A stretch of 61,078 nt of DNA from Nanobdellota archaeon (GCA_030648155.1 JAUSIK010000007.1:1-61078); one strand, 5' to 3'; shown: positions 1 through 8,334, numbered from the stretch's first letter. Notes: generated from the letters alone by a model not told the origin. Translations and numbers: made by a program.

Positions 1-30
1 TTTACTTTAAGGAGCCACTTACAGAATAAG

Positions 31-101
31 TGGACCCTCCGTGAATCGAACACGGGACCCCCCGGTGCAAGCGGGGCGTTTTACCACTAGACTAAGGGCC
101 C
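31..101 (-). tRNA. tRNA-Ala (anticodon UGC)
   Basis: Read on the minus strand this folds as a 71-nt tRNA. The acceptor pairs GGGCCCT with AGGGTCC and contains a G3:U70 wobble, the hallmark alanine identity element. The anticodon stem is CCCCG/CGGGG with loop CTTGCAC, giving anticodon TGC. The T arm is CCGTG-TTCGATT-CACGG and the discriminator base is A. CCA is not encoded. It lies downstream of the 16S gene, the usual position of tRNA-Ala in euryarchaeal-type rRNA operons, so 23S rRNA may lie beyond base 1. A TATA box at 126-137 suggests independent transcription. Confidence 0.95.
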
Positions 102-125
102 AATAAGGCAAAGTCGTTTTAGTGG

Positions 126-137
126 TTTATAAAGATT
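126..137 (-). promoter_or_regulatory. BRE/TATA promoter of tRNA-Ala
   Basis: The coding-strand sequence is AATCTTTATAAA, identical to the core of the 16S promoter at 1891-1902. A start about 26 nt downstream falls near base 104, three bases before the mature tRNA 5' end. The tRNA therefore appears to have its own promoter inside the 16S-tRNA spacer. Confidence 0.6.
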
Positions 138-152
138 ATCAAATCCTTATAA

Positions 153-180
153 GGTAACTGTGCGGTATGTAAAATTTAGC
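153..180 (-). other. 3' arm of pre-16S processing stem
   Basis: Bases 153-161 (ggtaactgt) are the exact reverse complement of 1853-1861, and 175-180 (tttagc) of 1831-1836, in matching order. The two helices bracket the 16S gene and are separated by 13 and 16 unpaired-looking bases. This resembles an archaeal processing stem whose interrupted middle could hold a bulge-helix-bulge cut site; I could not define the exact bulges. Confidence 0.5.
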
Positions 181-214
181 AGACGTTAAATATAATTTCT
201 TGTCATCAATATTA

Positions 215-231
215 TTCAAACTTTGTTTGAA
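215..231 (-). other. hairpin just 3' of 16S rRNA
   Basis: A perfect 7-bp stem (TTCAAAC/GTTTGAA) with a 3-nt loop starts about seven bases beyond the mature 16S 3' end. It lies inside the proposed processing stem, so it is probably a spacer fold or processing signal. A terminator is less likely because no long U-run follows. Confidence 0.5.
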
Positions 232-237
232 AATTTT

Positions 238-1680
238 AGGAGGTGATCCCACCGCAGGTTCCCCTACGGTGACCTTGTGACGACTTAACCTACCTTGTCT
301 TACAAAGGCTCGTCCCTAACGGGCCTCACCACTGCAAAACTCGGTTGGTTTGACGGGCGGTGAGTGCAAGGGGCATTGACTTATTCACTGGACTCTGCTA
401 AAATCCAATTACTACCAATTCCAGCGTCACGAGGGTGAGTTGCAACCCTCGATCTGAACTAAGCTGCAGTTTATGAGATTAGCTTCTCCTTTCGGAGTTG
501 CAGCCCTTTGAATGCAGCATTGCCGCGCGCGTGTAGCCCAGGGCATTTGGGACGTACTCACCTAACGTAGCCCGCACCTTCCTCCGTGTTACCACGGCAG
601 TCTGCATATTGTACAATGTAAATATGCACACGGGTCTCGCCTGTTACCTGATTTAACAGGTCATCTCACAACACAGGCTGACGTCGGCCATGCATCTCCT
701 CTCAGCGTGTCAGGTAAGCCCTTTAGACTGACCTTCATCCTGCTGTCGGTCCTGGTGAGGTTCACGGTGTGGAATCTAATTGAACCGCACGCGTCACTGG
801 TTGTAGTACCCCCCCGCCTATTCCTTTAAGTTTCGGTCTTGCGACTATACTTCCCAGGTAGCACACTCTCCGGCTTCCCTACAGCACCGATACCTCTCGA
901 GGAGGTACCGATGTTTAGTGTGCAGTGTTTACTGCTAGGACTACTTGGGTATCTAATCCAATGTGCGCCCCTAGCCTTCATCCCTCACTGTCTGATCCGT
1001 TCTCGTAAGGTGCCTTCGCTATTGTTAGTCCAGCAAGGATCAACGCATTTTACCGCTACCCAAGCTGTACTCCTTACGTCTCCCGGTCCCAAGCCTCGCA
1101 GTATCTCTTGCTCGCCAGACACTTAAGATGCCTGATTTCACAAGAGACTTACAGGGCAAGCTACGGATGTTTTAGACCCAATAAACGCGGTTACGACTCG
1201 GACCGCTGGGATTACCGCGGCGGCTGGCACCAGTCTTGCCCGGTCCTTATTCGTGAGATTTTTTACATCTCACAAAAGCTTTCTCAATAGAGAAAGCACT
1301 CTGGCTCGCTCTGTCACGCTTTCGCGCATTGCAGAAGATTCCCAGCTGCTGCACCCCGTAGGGCTGGGAATAGTGTCTCAGATTCCCTCTCAGGGCCTCT
1401 CCGCTAAGAGCCCTTACTGATCATCGGCTTGGTGGGCTTTTACCCCGCCAACAACCTAATCAGCCGCAGCCCCATTCTCGCGCAAATTTTCAGAGAAAAA
1501 TCGTTCCAGAAATTTTCTCTTATCGGCTATTAACCTCAGTTTCCCGAGGGTATTGCCGGCTCGAGGGCAGGTTAGCTACGTGTTACTGAGCAGTTCGTTT
1601 TTCATTTCAGAGAAACAAAAAAACTTGCATGCCTAAGTGCAAGCCAGATAGCCGTAACCCCCAGCAGGATCAACTGGATT
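238..1680 (-). rRNA. 16S ribosomal RNA
   Basis: The minus strand begins near AATCCAGTTGATCCTGC, matching the archaeal 16S 5' end, and finishes with GGATCACCTCCT, which carries the CCUCC anti-Shine-Dalgarno core. Universal segments such as the 3' minor domain (GGTGACCGTAGGGGAACC) are visible. Length is about 1.44 kb. Several helices carry unusually A/T-rich stretches, for example around 1262-1300, 1485-1530 and 1600-1625, which suggests a divergent DPANN 16S. Start and end were set by homology and could be off by a few bases. Open reading frames inside this interval are not genes. Confidence 0.97.
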
Positions 1681-1830
1681 TATGTTTATTATAAAAAATT
1701 GATTTAGCTGCTGAACAGCTACGCACTCGACCTCCATGAATATTAGGTTTAAAGGAGAGTCTACAATTACTCAATGAACTCGCATACCTCATACCTTAAT
1801 ATGCAAATTGCCGCTGTTAAAATCAGCGAC

Positions 1831-1861
1831 GCTAAACATTAAGGCACTCATTACAGTTACC
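1831..1861 (-). other. 5' arm of pre-16S processing stem
   Basis: Bases 1853-1861 (acagttacc) and 1831-1836 (gctaaa) pair with 153-161 and 175-180 on the other side of 16S. The outer helix starts only about eight bases after the predicted rRNA transcription start near 1869, so the leader would enter the processing stem almost immediately. Confidence 0.5.
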
Positions 1862-1890
1862 ATTTTGATAAAATTACTAGATAGGGATCG

Positions 1891-1907
1891 TTTATAAAGA
1901 TTTCGGA
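1891..1907 (-). promoter_or_regulatory. rRNA promoter (BRE/TATA)
   Basis: The coding strand reads CCGAAATCTTTATAAA: a purine-rich BRE followed by an archaeal TATA box. The predicted start is near base 1869, about 190 nt upstream of mature 16S. The same AATCTTTAWAAA core precedes uS2, enolase, SBDS, secY, uL3 and tRNA-Ala. Confidence 0.7.
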
Positions 1908-1999
1908 TTTATTTTTTATAATTTTACGACGATCATCATGCCTAAAATTAAAGTTAGAATATACAAAAAAAATAAATATTAATTTAGTTTGATGATAGG

Positions 2000-2104
2000 A
2001 TGAACTTAGAAAAAAATAAAATAAAATTTCGAGTTGATCGAGGTGTTCTTACCATTATAGATCATTCTCCAGATAGTAACTATATTCAGGAGTATATTAA
2101 TTGA
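2000..2104 (+). CDS. possible 34-residue hypothetical protein
   Basis: A short frame starts at ATG 2000, preceded by an A/T-rich TATA-like stretch about 25 nt upstream and gataggatg at the start. The product (starting MNLEKNKIKF) has no recognisable motif. It is the only sign of coding in the roughly 500-nt gap between the rRNA promoter and uS2. It is weak because a frame this short can arise by chance. Confidence 0.18.
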   Translation: MNLEKNKIKFRVDRGVLTIIDHSPDSNYIQEYIN

Positions 2105-2184
2105 TATGAACTTAATTCGAAATAGTTATGTGAAAAACATAAAATTCTCGAATCCTCAGTGACTATAAAAGATTAAATAAATAT

Positions 2185-3012
2185 TTATTTAGGCGGTGTC
2201 AAATTTTCCCAATTTTCTACAAATTCAGAAATTGGAGGCAATGTAATTTTTATTTTTCTTTTTTCAGCATAGATTTTTGCAAGTAAATAGAATATCATTC
2301 CTAAACTTTTTGCACTTTTATTATTTCCAGGTAATATTTGAGTGACTCCTTGAGTATAATTGTTTGTATCGCAAATACCTAGGATTGGAACCTTTATCCT
2401 TCTTGCATCATCTAGTGCATTTCTATCTATCCATGGGTCGCAAATTAATACTAATTCCGTTTCTCTAAAGGTATCAAGTATTGGATTTGTTAAAATTCCA
2501 GCAGGATATTTTTTTGTAAATGATTCAATGCCCATAATTTTGGAGAATAACTCAACTGCTTTCCATCCTGCTTCTCTCTTACACACTAAAATTATATCTT
2601 CAGGTGCGTAGTTTGAAAGAAAGTCAGCTGCTTCTCTAATTCTTTTATCTAGAAGCGCTGTGTTGAAAACTGCTAGTCCATCGGCACGCCTTTTATACAC
2701 AAACTGTTTCATGTCCGGAGTTATAACCCTTGTTCCTAAATGTATAGAGGATTTTAAATAATCTTCAATGGGTACAAGTGTATCGATTTTTTCTTCATCT
2801 AAAGACATTTTTTGCTTTATATCTTTAGTTTCAGTTTCTGCTTCAGATACAGCTTTTTCTAATTGTTTTGCCTTTTCTAGAATGGCAGCCATCTTTGCTT
2901 TTTTATCACTAATTTCTGTTTTTGCTTCAACAATTTTCTTTTTAGAATTTGTTTTATTTTCTTCTATATTTTCTTGAACTGATTCTTCTGTTTCAGCTTT
3001 CTTTCTTGGCAT
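2185..3012 (-). CDS. rps2: 30S ribosomal protein uS2
   Basis: The core from about residue 80 to 270 matches archaeal uS2: YLKSSIHLGTRVITPDM, then YKRRADGLAVFN, TNPILDTFRETELVLICDP and PILGICDTNN. uS2 sits on the back of the small subunit between head and body. The first 75 or so residues are a Lys/Glu-rich, coiled-coil-like extension absent from typical uS2, giving 275 residues against roughly 200-230 in most archaea. The TATA box at 3034-3045 is centred 26 nt before the ATG, implying a leaderless message. Its usual partners (uL13, uS9, RpoN) are not adjacent here. Confidence 0.95.
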   Translation of the reverse strand: MPRKKAETEESVQENIEENKTNSKKKIVEAKTEISDKKAKMAAILEKAKQLEKAVSEAETETKDIKQKMSLDEEKIDTLVPIEDYLKSSIHLGTRVITPDMKQFVYKRRADGLAVFNTALLDKRIREAADFLSNYAPEDIILVCKREAGWKAVELFSKIMGIESFTKKYPAGILTNPILDTFRETELVLICDPWIDRNALDDARRIKVPILGICDTNNYTQGVTQILPGNNKSAKSLGMIFYLLAKIYAEKRKIKITLPPISEFVENWENLTPPK

Positions 3013-3033
3013 TGTCTATGAAGAAATAAGGGG

Positions 3034-3062
3034 TTTTTAAAGATTTGCTCACAAATCTTTAA
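3034..3062 (-). promoter_or_regulatory. uS2 promoter inside an 11-bp inverted repeat
   Basis: AATCTTTAAAAA on the coding strand is centred 26 nt before the uS2 start. Bases 3037-3047 and 3052-3062 are perfect 11-bp inverted arms around a 4-base centre, so the BRE half of the promoter is mirrored on the plus strand. This could be a divergent promoter or a factor-binding palindrome. Confidence 0.6.
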
Positions 3063-3164
3063 TGCGTCCTCCCTATAATTTCAATAATAATTTGTATAAT
3101 GGGGAATAATTTTTATTAAAAATTTAGATTTATTGGTTAGTGTATTTAGAAATTTCAAATTTAG

Positions 3165-3394
3165 AAAAGTTTGAATAAGGCTATTACAGTTTTTAGAAAG
3201 AAAAAAATAAGAAAATATTAGATGGAGTGGAAAGAGTAGATAGATGGTAGGGGGATAAGATGGATTTTCATCTATGTCTTTTTTTGTATCATTGCAAGGT
3301 TGGCTTTATTTTATCACTCCTTTGTTATTGATTTTAATTACCTATATGAAATAAATACCTTATTAATGAATTGTTTAAGATTGTTCAAAAAAAT
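3165..3394 (-). ncRNA. candidate structured noncoding RNA, copy A
   Basis: This gap between uS2 and the phosphatase gene has no credible frame but resembles bases 13148-13378 along its whole length. Shared blocks in the same order on the plus strand are aaaagtttga(a/g)ta, a purine tract, a hairpin-forming segment, aggttggytttattttatcac (three C/T differences in 21 bases), ttttaatta, taataag-like and tttaaaagg. On the minus strand the last block is a TATA box (CCTTTTAAA, centred about 3420), and the first ends in CAAACTTTT, a plausible U-run terminator. That predicts an RNA of about 230 nt. The strand is not certain. Confidence 0.45.
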
Positions 3395-3462
3395 AATAGT
3401 GAAATTTAATTAATAATATTTAAAAGGCAATACCTTTAATACTCTGTTCAATATATCTTTTT

Positions 3463-3993
3463 ATGAGAATTTATTTTGTTAGACATGGTCAGAGCAATTA
3501 TAATGTTGGGAATTTATGCAATGATGACCCTAAAAAGAAAGTTTTTCTTACTGAATTAGGCAAAAAGCAGGCTGAAAAAGTCAGGGCTAATTTGAAGAAT
3601 GAACAAATTAACGGGATATTTGTTTCTCAATTACCTAGGACCATGGAAACTGCAAAAATAATAAATAGTGATCATCATGCTCCTATCATGGTAGACTCTA
3701 GAATTAATGATAGAAAAACAGGTTTTGAAGGAAAATCTTATTTCGATTATATAAAAGCTATTGAAAAAGATAGATTTAATATCAAACCTAAAGGCGGAGA
3801 ATCCTTTCAAGAAGAGAAAAAAAGAGTTTATTTATTTATAGAAGATTTAAAGAAACTTCGCTATAGAACTGTTTTGGTAGTTTGTCATGAAGAAACTATA
3901 AAGATCGCCCATGCTTATTTTAATCATCTTTCTGATGAAGAAATGCCTAATATAAAAGTAGATAATGGCCAGCTTATAGAATTTGAGATGTGA
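3463..3993 (+). CDS. histidine phosphatase (phosphoglycerate mutase-like)
   Basis: The N-terminus MRIYFVRHGQSNYN carries the RHG phospho-acceptor motif with the catalytic histidine at residue 8. The second arginine block (SQLPRTMETA) and the C-terminal catalytic histidine (VVCHEETI, near residue 143) complete the superfamily core in 176 residues. It is probably a soluble phosphomonoesterase; the substrate cannot be told from sequence (cobalamin-type, SixA-like and mutase-like members share this core). A TATA-like ctttaatac is centred about 26 nt before the ATG, so the message is probably leaderless. Its 3' end overlaps the convergent sigma-like gene by 20 bases. Confidence 0.88.
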   Translation: MRIYFVRHGQSNYNVGNLCNDDPKKKVFLTELGKKQAEKVRANLKNEQINGIFVSQLPRTMETAKIINSDHHAPIMVDSRINDRKTGFEGKSYFDYIKAIEKDRFNIKPKGGESFQEEKKRVYLFIEDLKKLRYRTVLVVCHEETIKIAHAYFNHLSDEEMPNIKVDNGQLIEFEM

Positions 3994-4390
3994 GTAGGTT
4001 TTTCTTTTTCCAAAGGCGGTAAATTTTATCTTCGACTTTATCTTTAATAAATTCTGAATCTAAAGACAAGGAGTGCAAATCTCCTTCTCTCTTTTCTGCA
4101 TGTTCCCTTCTATGTTCGCTTAAAAGAGCGTTTCTAACACATCTTTTTATGTAAGTCTTAAAAGAGGCACCATTATACGCAGTATACCTAGCGAAGGATT
4201 TTGCGAATGTATAATAAGAAATACTTTTTTTATCTTCATCATCTGAAAATCTTAAATAGACTGTGTTCTTAGCTAGAGTATCTAAGTAATCTTGATGTCT
4301 TTGAAAAAGAATTACTGAACAAACATCTAATCCTTCATTATACTTTGACACCAATGTTAAGTCATCTAAACTAGATAAATCGCATTCCAT
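3974..4390 (-). CDS. sigma-70 region 2-like protein
   Basis: This 138-residue protein matches bacterial sigma-factor region 2. An N-terminal block DDLTLVSKYNEG....LFQRHQDYLDTLA corresponds to region 2.1, and FKTYIKRCVRNALLSEHRRE (about residues 77-96) to regions 2.3-2.4, where other sigma factors read F.TYL.RRIRNAILDELRR. There is no recognisable region 4, so no -35-binding domain. Archaeal transcription uses TBP and TFB, so a sigma role is not expected; it may be a DNA-binding adaptor or a domesticated domain. A TATA box (TTTTATAAATAT) lies about 25 nt before the ATG. It converges on the phosphatase gene with a 20-base overlap. The domain call is firm, the function unknown. Confidence 0.75.
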   Translation of the reverse strand: MECDLSSLDDLTLVSKYNEGLDVCSVILFQRHQDYLDTLAKNTVYLRFSDDEDKKSISYYTFAKSFARYTAYNGASFKTYIKRCVRNALLSEHRREHAEKREGDLHSLSLDSEFIKDKVEDKIYRLWKKKNLLTSQIL

Positions 4391-4456
4391 TTAATTATTT
4401 AATTTGGATATTTATAAAATATTATATTTTGTAAGGCTATAATTTCTTACTTATTT

Positions 4457-7012
4457 TTAATTAATTTCTTCCTCTGAGTAGCCCAAATATCTAACCGTGC
4501 ATTCATTATAACCATCTCCATTAAAGAGATTAGAAATTCTGCATGCTACTTTTACAAATAACTCCTTGAATAAACCTGCCTTTTTTATAGCATCGTTTAT
4601 CTCGATGCATTCTCCACTTGAACAGAGGTTAGAATCACATTCATAGTTATTTTGGCAGCTAGCCCAGCTCCCTTCTCTGTCTTTTGTTTTTTGTTTCTTC
4701 ATTTTCCCATCTATGTCGCAGTAAGCATTAAAATTATTAAGAAGAGATATATCTATATAGCCTGCTCCATCATCACATTTAATATCATCAACCCTAAATT
4801 TAATTTCTTCACCAAATATTTCTTCACTTATTACATGACTAGATCCTTCAATGAGGTTATAAGACACATTAAAGTCCGATTTTTTGTTATATATTACTAG
4901 TTCAGCCTCATAAGAATTTTTACATATAAGTAAGACCTCATCATTTTCTTCGCCAGTGTATAGCCTTTCTTTATCCTCCTGCTCGTATCCTAATCTCGTC
5001 GAATAAGGAACACATATATTGTCCCCTCTGCTAGGGTATCCTAGCCATCTTGGGATATAACAGCCCGAGCAGATACCTGGAGAACAGTATTTTTCACTTT
5101 CTATAATTCTATCATTACATCCATAACTATCTCTAATTATAATTTTTTGTGAACCATATTCTGGACAAATAGTTGGTTCTACCTTTCTTTCCCATCTTGG
5201 GATACATTCTACCGAACTTATTCCCGAAAAACAATCAGTTAATAAATTATAAGCAACATCCCTAATCAATTGGTAATCGGAGTTGGAATAATCTATGATA
5301 GATTCAAATTCGTTGTTTTGAATATTGCTAATAAACTCTTCTAAATTTTTAATCCTTAATGAGTTTTTTTCTTCTTTACTACCCAATAAAATATACACTA
5401 ATATGTTTTCATTATACCAAAACAGTATTTTTTCTGTTTCATCATATTGAAGAACATATAGTTTATTGTTTTTTCCATTTACATAAATTTCATCCCCACT
5501 TACTAGGTCTATATTCTTTATCGAATTAAACCAATTTGTTTCTTCTATTTTATTTCCCTCTTCAAGCACTATAGTGGCCACAATTATTTCTTTACTCTTT
5601 TCTTCATTTTCAAAATTATAGATAGAAAACTTTGCTTTAGTTCCCCAATAATCTGGATCTTGCTCGTAAAATTCTTTTCCTATTGATCGAAATCCGGGGT
5701 AAATTTCATTAATCTCTAATAATTTATCCAATAAAGGTTGACAAATGGTAGAATCGACCGTATCATTCTTTTCATCTTGAATACAAACTCCCCCTTTACA
5801 GCCGGCCCTACAATCAAAGTTATAATCGACCCTCAAAATTTCTCCTTCATCACACCACCATTCAGTTAGTCTGCAATTTTCTCCAACACATTCTTCTGTA
5901 TCCCTTTGCCCATTTTCATCGAAAATAGTGCATTTATCTGTGACCTCATTAAAGATATTGCCGTTATAAGTTACACCGCTTGCGATACCTTTTTCGCCAG
6001 GAATCAACCCTGCATCTGAATCTTTACATTCTATATTAGAATCTTTTTTTATACATGCTCCATTTTCACAACCATTTTCACAGATACTTTCTTGGCTGGC
6101 TAACCTATCATTTTCGCAAAACAACTCTTTTAACTTTAAAGAACTTAAACATGAATCTGCTGATGTCCCGCAACTTCCTGAAGAATTCTTTATTGCACAT
6201 ATAGTTATACTTCCTTTAGTGAAATAATTTTTCCCTTCGTCTGAATCAGTACAGGTTTCCTTAACTTCCTCCACAATTGGAGGATTATATATTGCAGCAA
6301 CTTCGGCAGCTGTAATAGCCTTATTATAAATTTTAACTTCATCTAGAATTCCATCAAAATATAAACTTTCAGTTTTATTTGGATAGGCGTTTCCTATTAT
6401 TAGATCGCCTACAGAATCGTAATTTATTCCTCCTTCCAAAATAGCTTTTCCCTGCGATACTCCATTAATAAATAATTCCATTGTTTCCCCATTGTAAGTT
6501 CCAACAATATGATACCACACATTTGTATTAATTGGCGAGGAAATTGAGGGGCCTTTTTCTTTGTTGCCAGTTCTCCACATCACGGTATTGGAAGGAGTAT
6601 CAGACCTAATCAAAAATCCGTAATTATCTTCTAAAGGATTGTATGGATATCTTTTGCCTATCAACCATGCATCCTTTAATACTCCCCACTTAGCCCATAG
6701 TTCTACTGTTATCTCGTTGTAATTAAAATTGTTTTGATCTGCTATTGCAATATAATCTTCCATACTATCAATTTTTACACCTTGACCAAATTTTCCTTCT
6801 GCAAAAGATATTCCGTTTCCTATTCCATCAAAACTGCTAACAGAATCTTGCAAGTTATTTTCAAATTTGTAATGTGAGATTAACTCTCCTTCTTGGGGAG
6901 ATAAGCCAATTATTCTTTCTGAAAATTCTTTTAACTCTGAAGCTGAGGAAACATGTATGGAAATTATTGCAATTAAAGATATTATAAATAAACTTAATAT
7001 CTCCTTTTTCAT
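4457..7012 (-). CDS. secreted LamG-domain surface protein
   Basis: This 851-residue protein begins with a signal peptide (MKKEILSLFIISLIAIISIHVSSA). Residues about 36-245 form a LamG/concanavalin-type jelly roll, typified by ISHYKFENNLQDS, the ITVELWAKW strand and NGVSQGKAILEGG...LIIGNAYPN...DGILDEVKIYNKAITAAEVAAIYN. The rest is rich in cysteine pairs (CENGCENGACI, CDEGEILRV...CRAGCKGGVCIQ, CQNNYECDSNLCSSGECIE) resembling disulfide-stabilised modules of DPANN surface proteins. No C-terminal membrane anchor is evident. It probably binds glycans or cell-surface partners outside the cell, an inference from LamG. An A/T-rich TATA stretch lies at about 7030-7041. Confidence 0.85.
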   Translation of the reverse strand: MKKEILSLFIISLIAIISIHVSSASELKEFSERIIGLSPQEGELISHYKFENNLQDSVSSFDGIGNGISFAEGKFGQGVKIDSMEDYIAIADQNNFNYNEITVELWAKWGVLKDAWLIGKRYPYNPLEDNYGFLIRSDTPSNTVMWRTGNKEKGPSISSPINTNVWYHIVGTYNGETMELFINGVSQGKAILEGGINYDSVGDLIIGNAYPNKTESLYFDGILDEVKIYNKAITAAEVAAIYNPPIVEEVKETCTDSDEGKNYFTKGSITICAIKNSSGSCGTSADSCLSSLKLKELFCENDRLASQESICENGCENGACIKKDSNIECKDSDAGLIPGEKGIASGVTYNGNIFNEVTDKCTIFDENGQRDTEECVGENCRLTEWWCDEGEILRVDYNFDCRAGCKGGVCIQDEKNDTVDSTICQPLLDKLLEINEIYPGFRSIGKEFYEQDPDYWGTKAKFSIYNFENEEKSKEIIVATIVLEEGNKIEETNWFNSIKNIDLVSGDEIYVNGKNNKLYVLQYDETEKILFWYNENILVYILLGSKEEKNSLRIKNLEEFISNIQNNEFESIIDYSNSDYQLIRDVAYNLLTDCFSGISSVECIPRWERKVEPTICPEYGSQKIIIRDSYGCNDRIIESEKYCSPGICSGCYIPRWLGYPSRGDNICVPYSTRLGYEQEDKERLYTGEENDEVLLICKNSYEAELVIYNKKSDFNVSYNLIEGSSHVISEEIFGEEIKFRVDDIKCDDGAGYIDISLLNNFNAYCDIDGKMKKQKTKDREGSWASCQNNYECDSNLCSSGECIEINDAIKKAGLFKELFVKVACRISNLFNGDGYNECTVRYLGYSEEEIN

Positions 7013-7117
7013 TTTTTTATTAGATTTTTTATATATTTAAATCAATCGTTTTTAAGGAGGTTATCTTAAGTTCATATTATTTTAATTTTCTTTCTAAGGT
7101 TTATTGAAAATTATCTA

Positions 7118-8248
7118 CTAATTGGTTTTTTCAATTTCAACCAATCTTTTCAACTTAACTTCTCTCCATTTTGTAGAAATCCCGCATTTGATATAATTTG
7201 CCTGAAAACCAAAGGCGTAATCCGCTAGAGAATTATCTAGGGTCTCGCCTGAACGGTGGGATAATACTGTTTTAATATCATTTTTTCTGCAAATATTGAA
7301 AATTTCTTGCAATTCTATTAAAGAACCATTTTGATTTGGCTTGATTATCATTGCACTTATAGATTTTGATTTAATTGCTTTATTTAATCTTGAAATATGT
7401 GTCGCAGTTAAATCATCTCCCACTATTAAATTAGATGCCGTTCTAGAAATTTTAGAAAAGCTTTTGAAATCTTCTTCTTGAATAGGATCTTCAAGATAAA
7501 AAATATCATATTTTTTTGTTAGTGAATTGATGTAATGAATTTGTGCCTCTGTTGAAAGAGATTTATTTTGATAATGATATTCTGAATTTTTATAAAAACT
7601 TGAAGAAGCAATATCTAAACCTATTCTAACTTCAGTGATTTTAGATATAACGGCTAGAACATCTTCATTAGAAAGAGAAGTTTGCCATGCCCCCTCGTCA
7701 TTTTTCGAGTTTGTTTTGATAATTTTTTTCAAATTTTTATAAACTTTCTGCATAATTTTTACATTTTCTTTCATGCTTTTTCCTTTTGGAATAAGCAAGA
7801 ACTCCTGAAAATCCGGATGATTCTTATTATGAGAGTGCAATCCTCCTCCGATCGCATTTCCTACTGGGATGGGCATTTTTTTAGCTGATGGATTAATTAT
7901 TTGCCAAAGTTGTTTTCCTTGTGATTTGGCCAGAGCTTTCAAAATAGCAGATTCCAAGGCGAAGAGGGCATTTGCACCGAACTGTTTTGCATCCTTAAAT
8001 TTGAATTTGTTTTTTATTAGAGCCTCTATTTTTTTCAGATCATTAAAACTATTTATTTCAAATGGAATTATTAGATTATTGATTGCTTTAATATTCCATT
8101 CTAAAGACTTGTGGTAACACGGTGTTTCGTATTTTCCGGTTGATTTTCCAGAAGGAGATGATGCTTTTTGATTATTGGCAGAAACTTCAATTGTTGGCTC
8201 ATTTCTTGAGTCTAGAATTTTTCTGGCTGAAAGCTCTTTTATTTGCAT
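7118..8248 (-). CDS. eno: enolase (compact form)
   Basis: Interconverts 2-phosphoglycerate and phosphoenolpyruvate. The family motifs are in order: ARKILDSRNEPTIEV at the N-terminus, the lid loop SPSGKSTGKYE, NAIGGGLHSHN, FQEFLLIP (catalytic Glu), DEGAW, GLDIASS (Mg Asp), YLEDPIQEED (Mg Glu), VGDDLTATH (Mg Asp), IIKPNQNGSL (catalytic Lys), LSHRSGET (His) and YIKCG (Lys). All expected catalytic and metal ligands appear present. At 376 residues it is about 40-50 shorter than usual, with loops trimmed. Archaeal eno often sits with rpoK and rps2, as here, but it has its own promoter 26 nt upstream. Confidence 0.95.
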   Translation of the reverse strand: MQIKELSARKILDSRNEPTIEVSANNQKASSPSGKSTGKYETPCYHKSLEWNIKAINNLIIPFEINSFNDLKKIEALIKNKFKFKDAKQFGANALFALESAILKALAKSQGKQLWQIINPSAKKMPIPVGNAIGGGLHSHNKNHPDFQEFLLIPKGKSMKENVKIMQKVYKNLKKIIKTNSKNDEGAWQTSLSNEDVLAVISKITEVRIGLDIASSSFYKNSEYHYQNKSLSTEAQIHYINSLTKKYDIFYLEDPIQEEDFKSFSKISRTASNLIVGDDLTATHISRLNKAIKSKSISAMIIKPNQNGSLIELQEIFNICRKNDIKTVLSHRSGETLDNSLADYAFGFQANYIKCGISTKWREVKLKRLVEIEKTN

Positions 8249-8269
8249 AAGGAAGATAGGTGAGAGATG

Positions 8270-8281
8270 TTTTTAAAGATT
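8270..8281 (-). promoter_or_regulatory. enolase promoter (BRE/TATA)
   Basis: AATCTTTAAAAA on the coding strand, centred 26 nt before the enolase ATG. It implies a leaderless transcript separate from the upstream rpoK operon. Confidence 0.65.
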
Positions 8282-8334
8282 GATAATTTAAGTATTTCTT
8301 TATTCCACTAAATAGTCTATTCTTTCAAAAATAT

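Noticed and set aside
839..1290. Two overlapping plus-strand open frames
   Set aside because: They lie entirely inside the minus-strand 16S rRNA gene; chance frames in structured RNA.
1938..1982. 14-residue plus-strand frame (MPKIKVRIYKKNKY)
   Set aside because: Too short to support, and no overlap or coupling to a gene.
3165..3394. Box C/D sRNA reading of the duplicated element
   Set aside because: Copy B has GTGATGA and CTGA-like boxes on the minus strand, but copy A has GTGATAA and no matching D box, and no second C'/D' pair is present.
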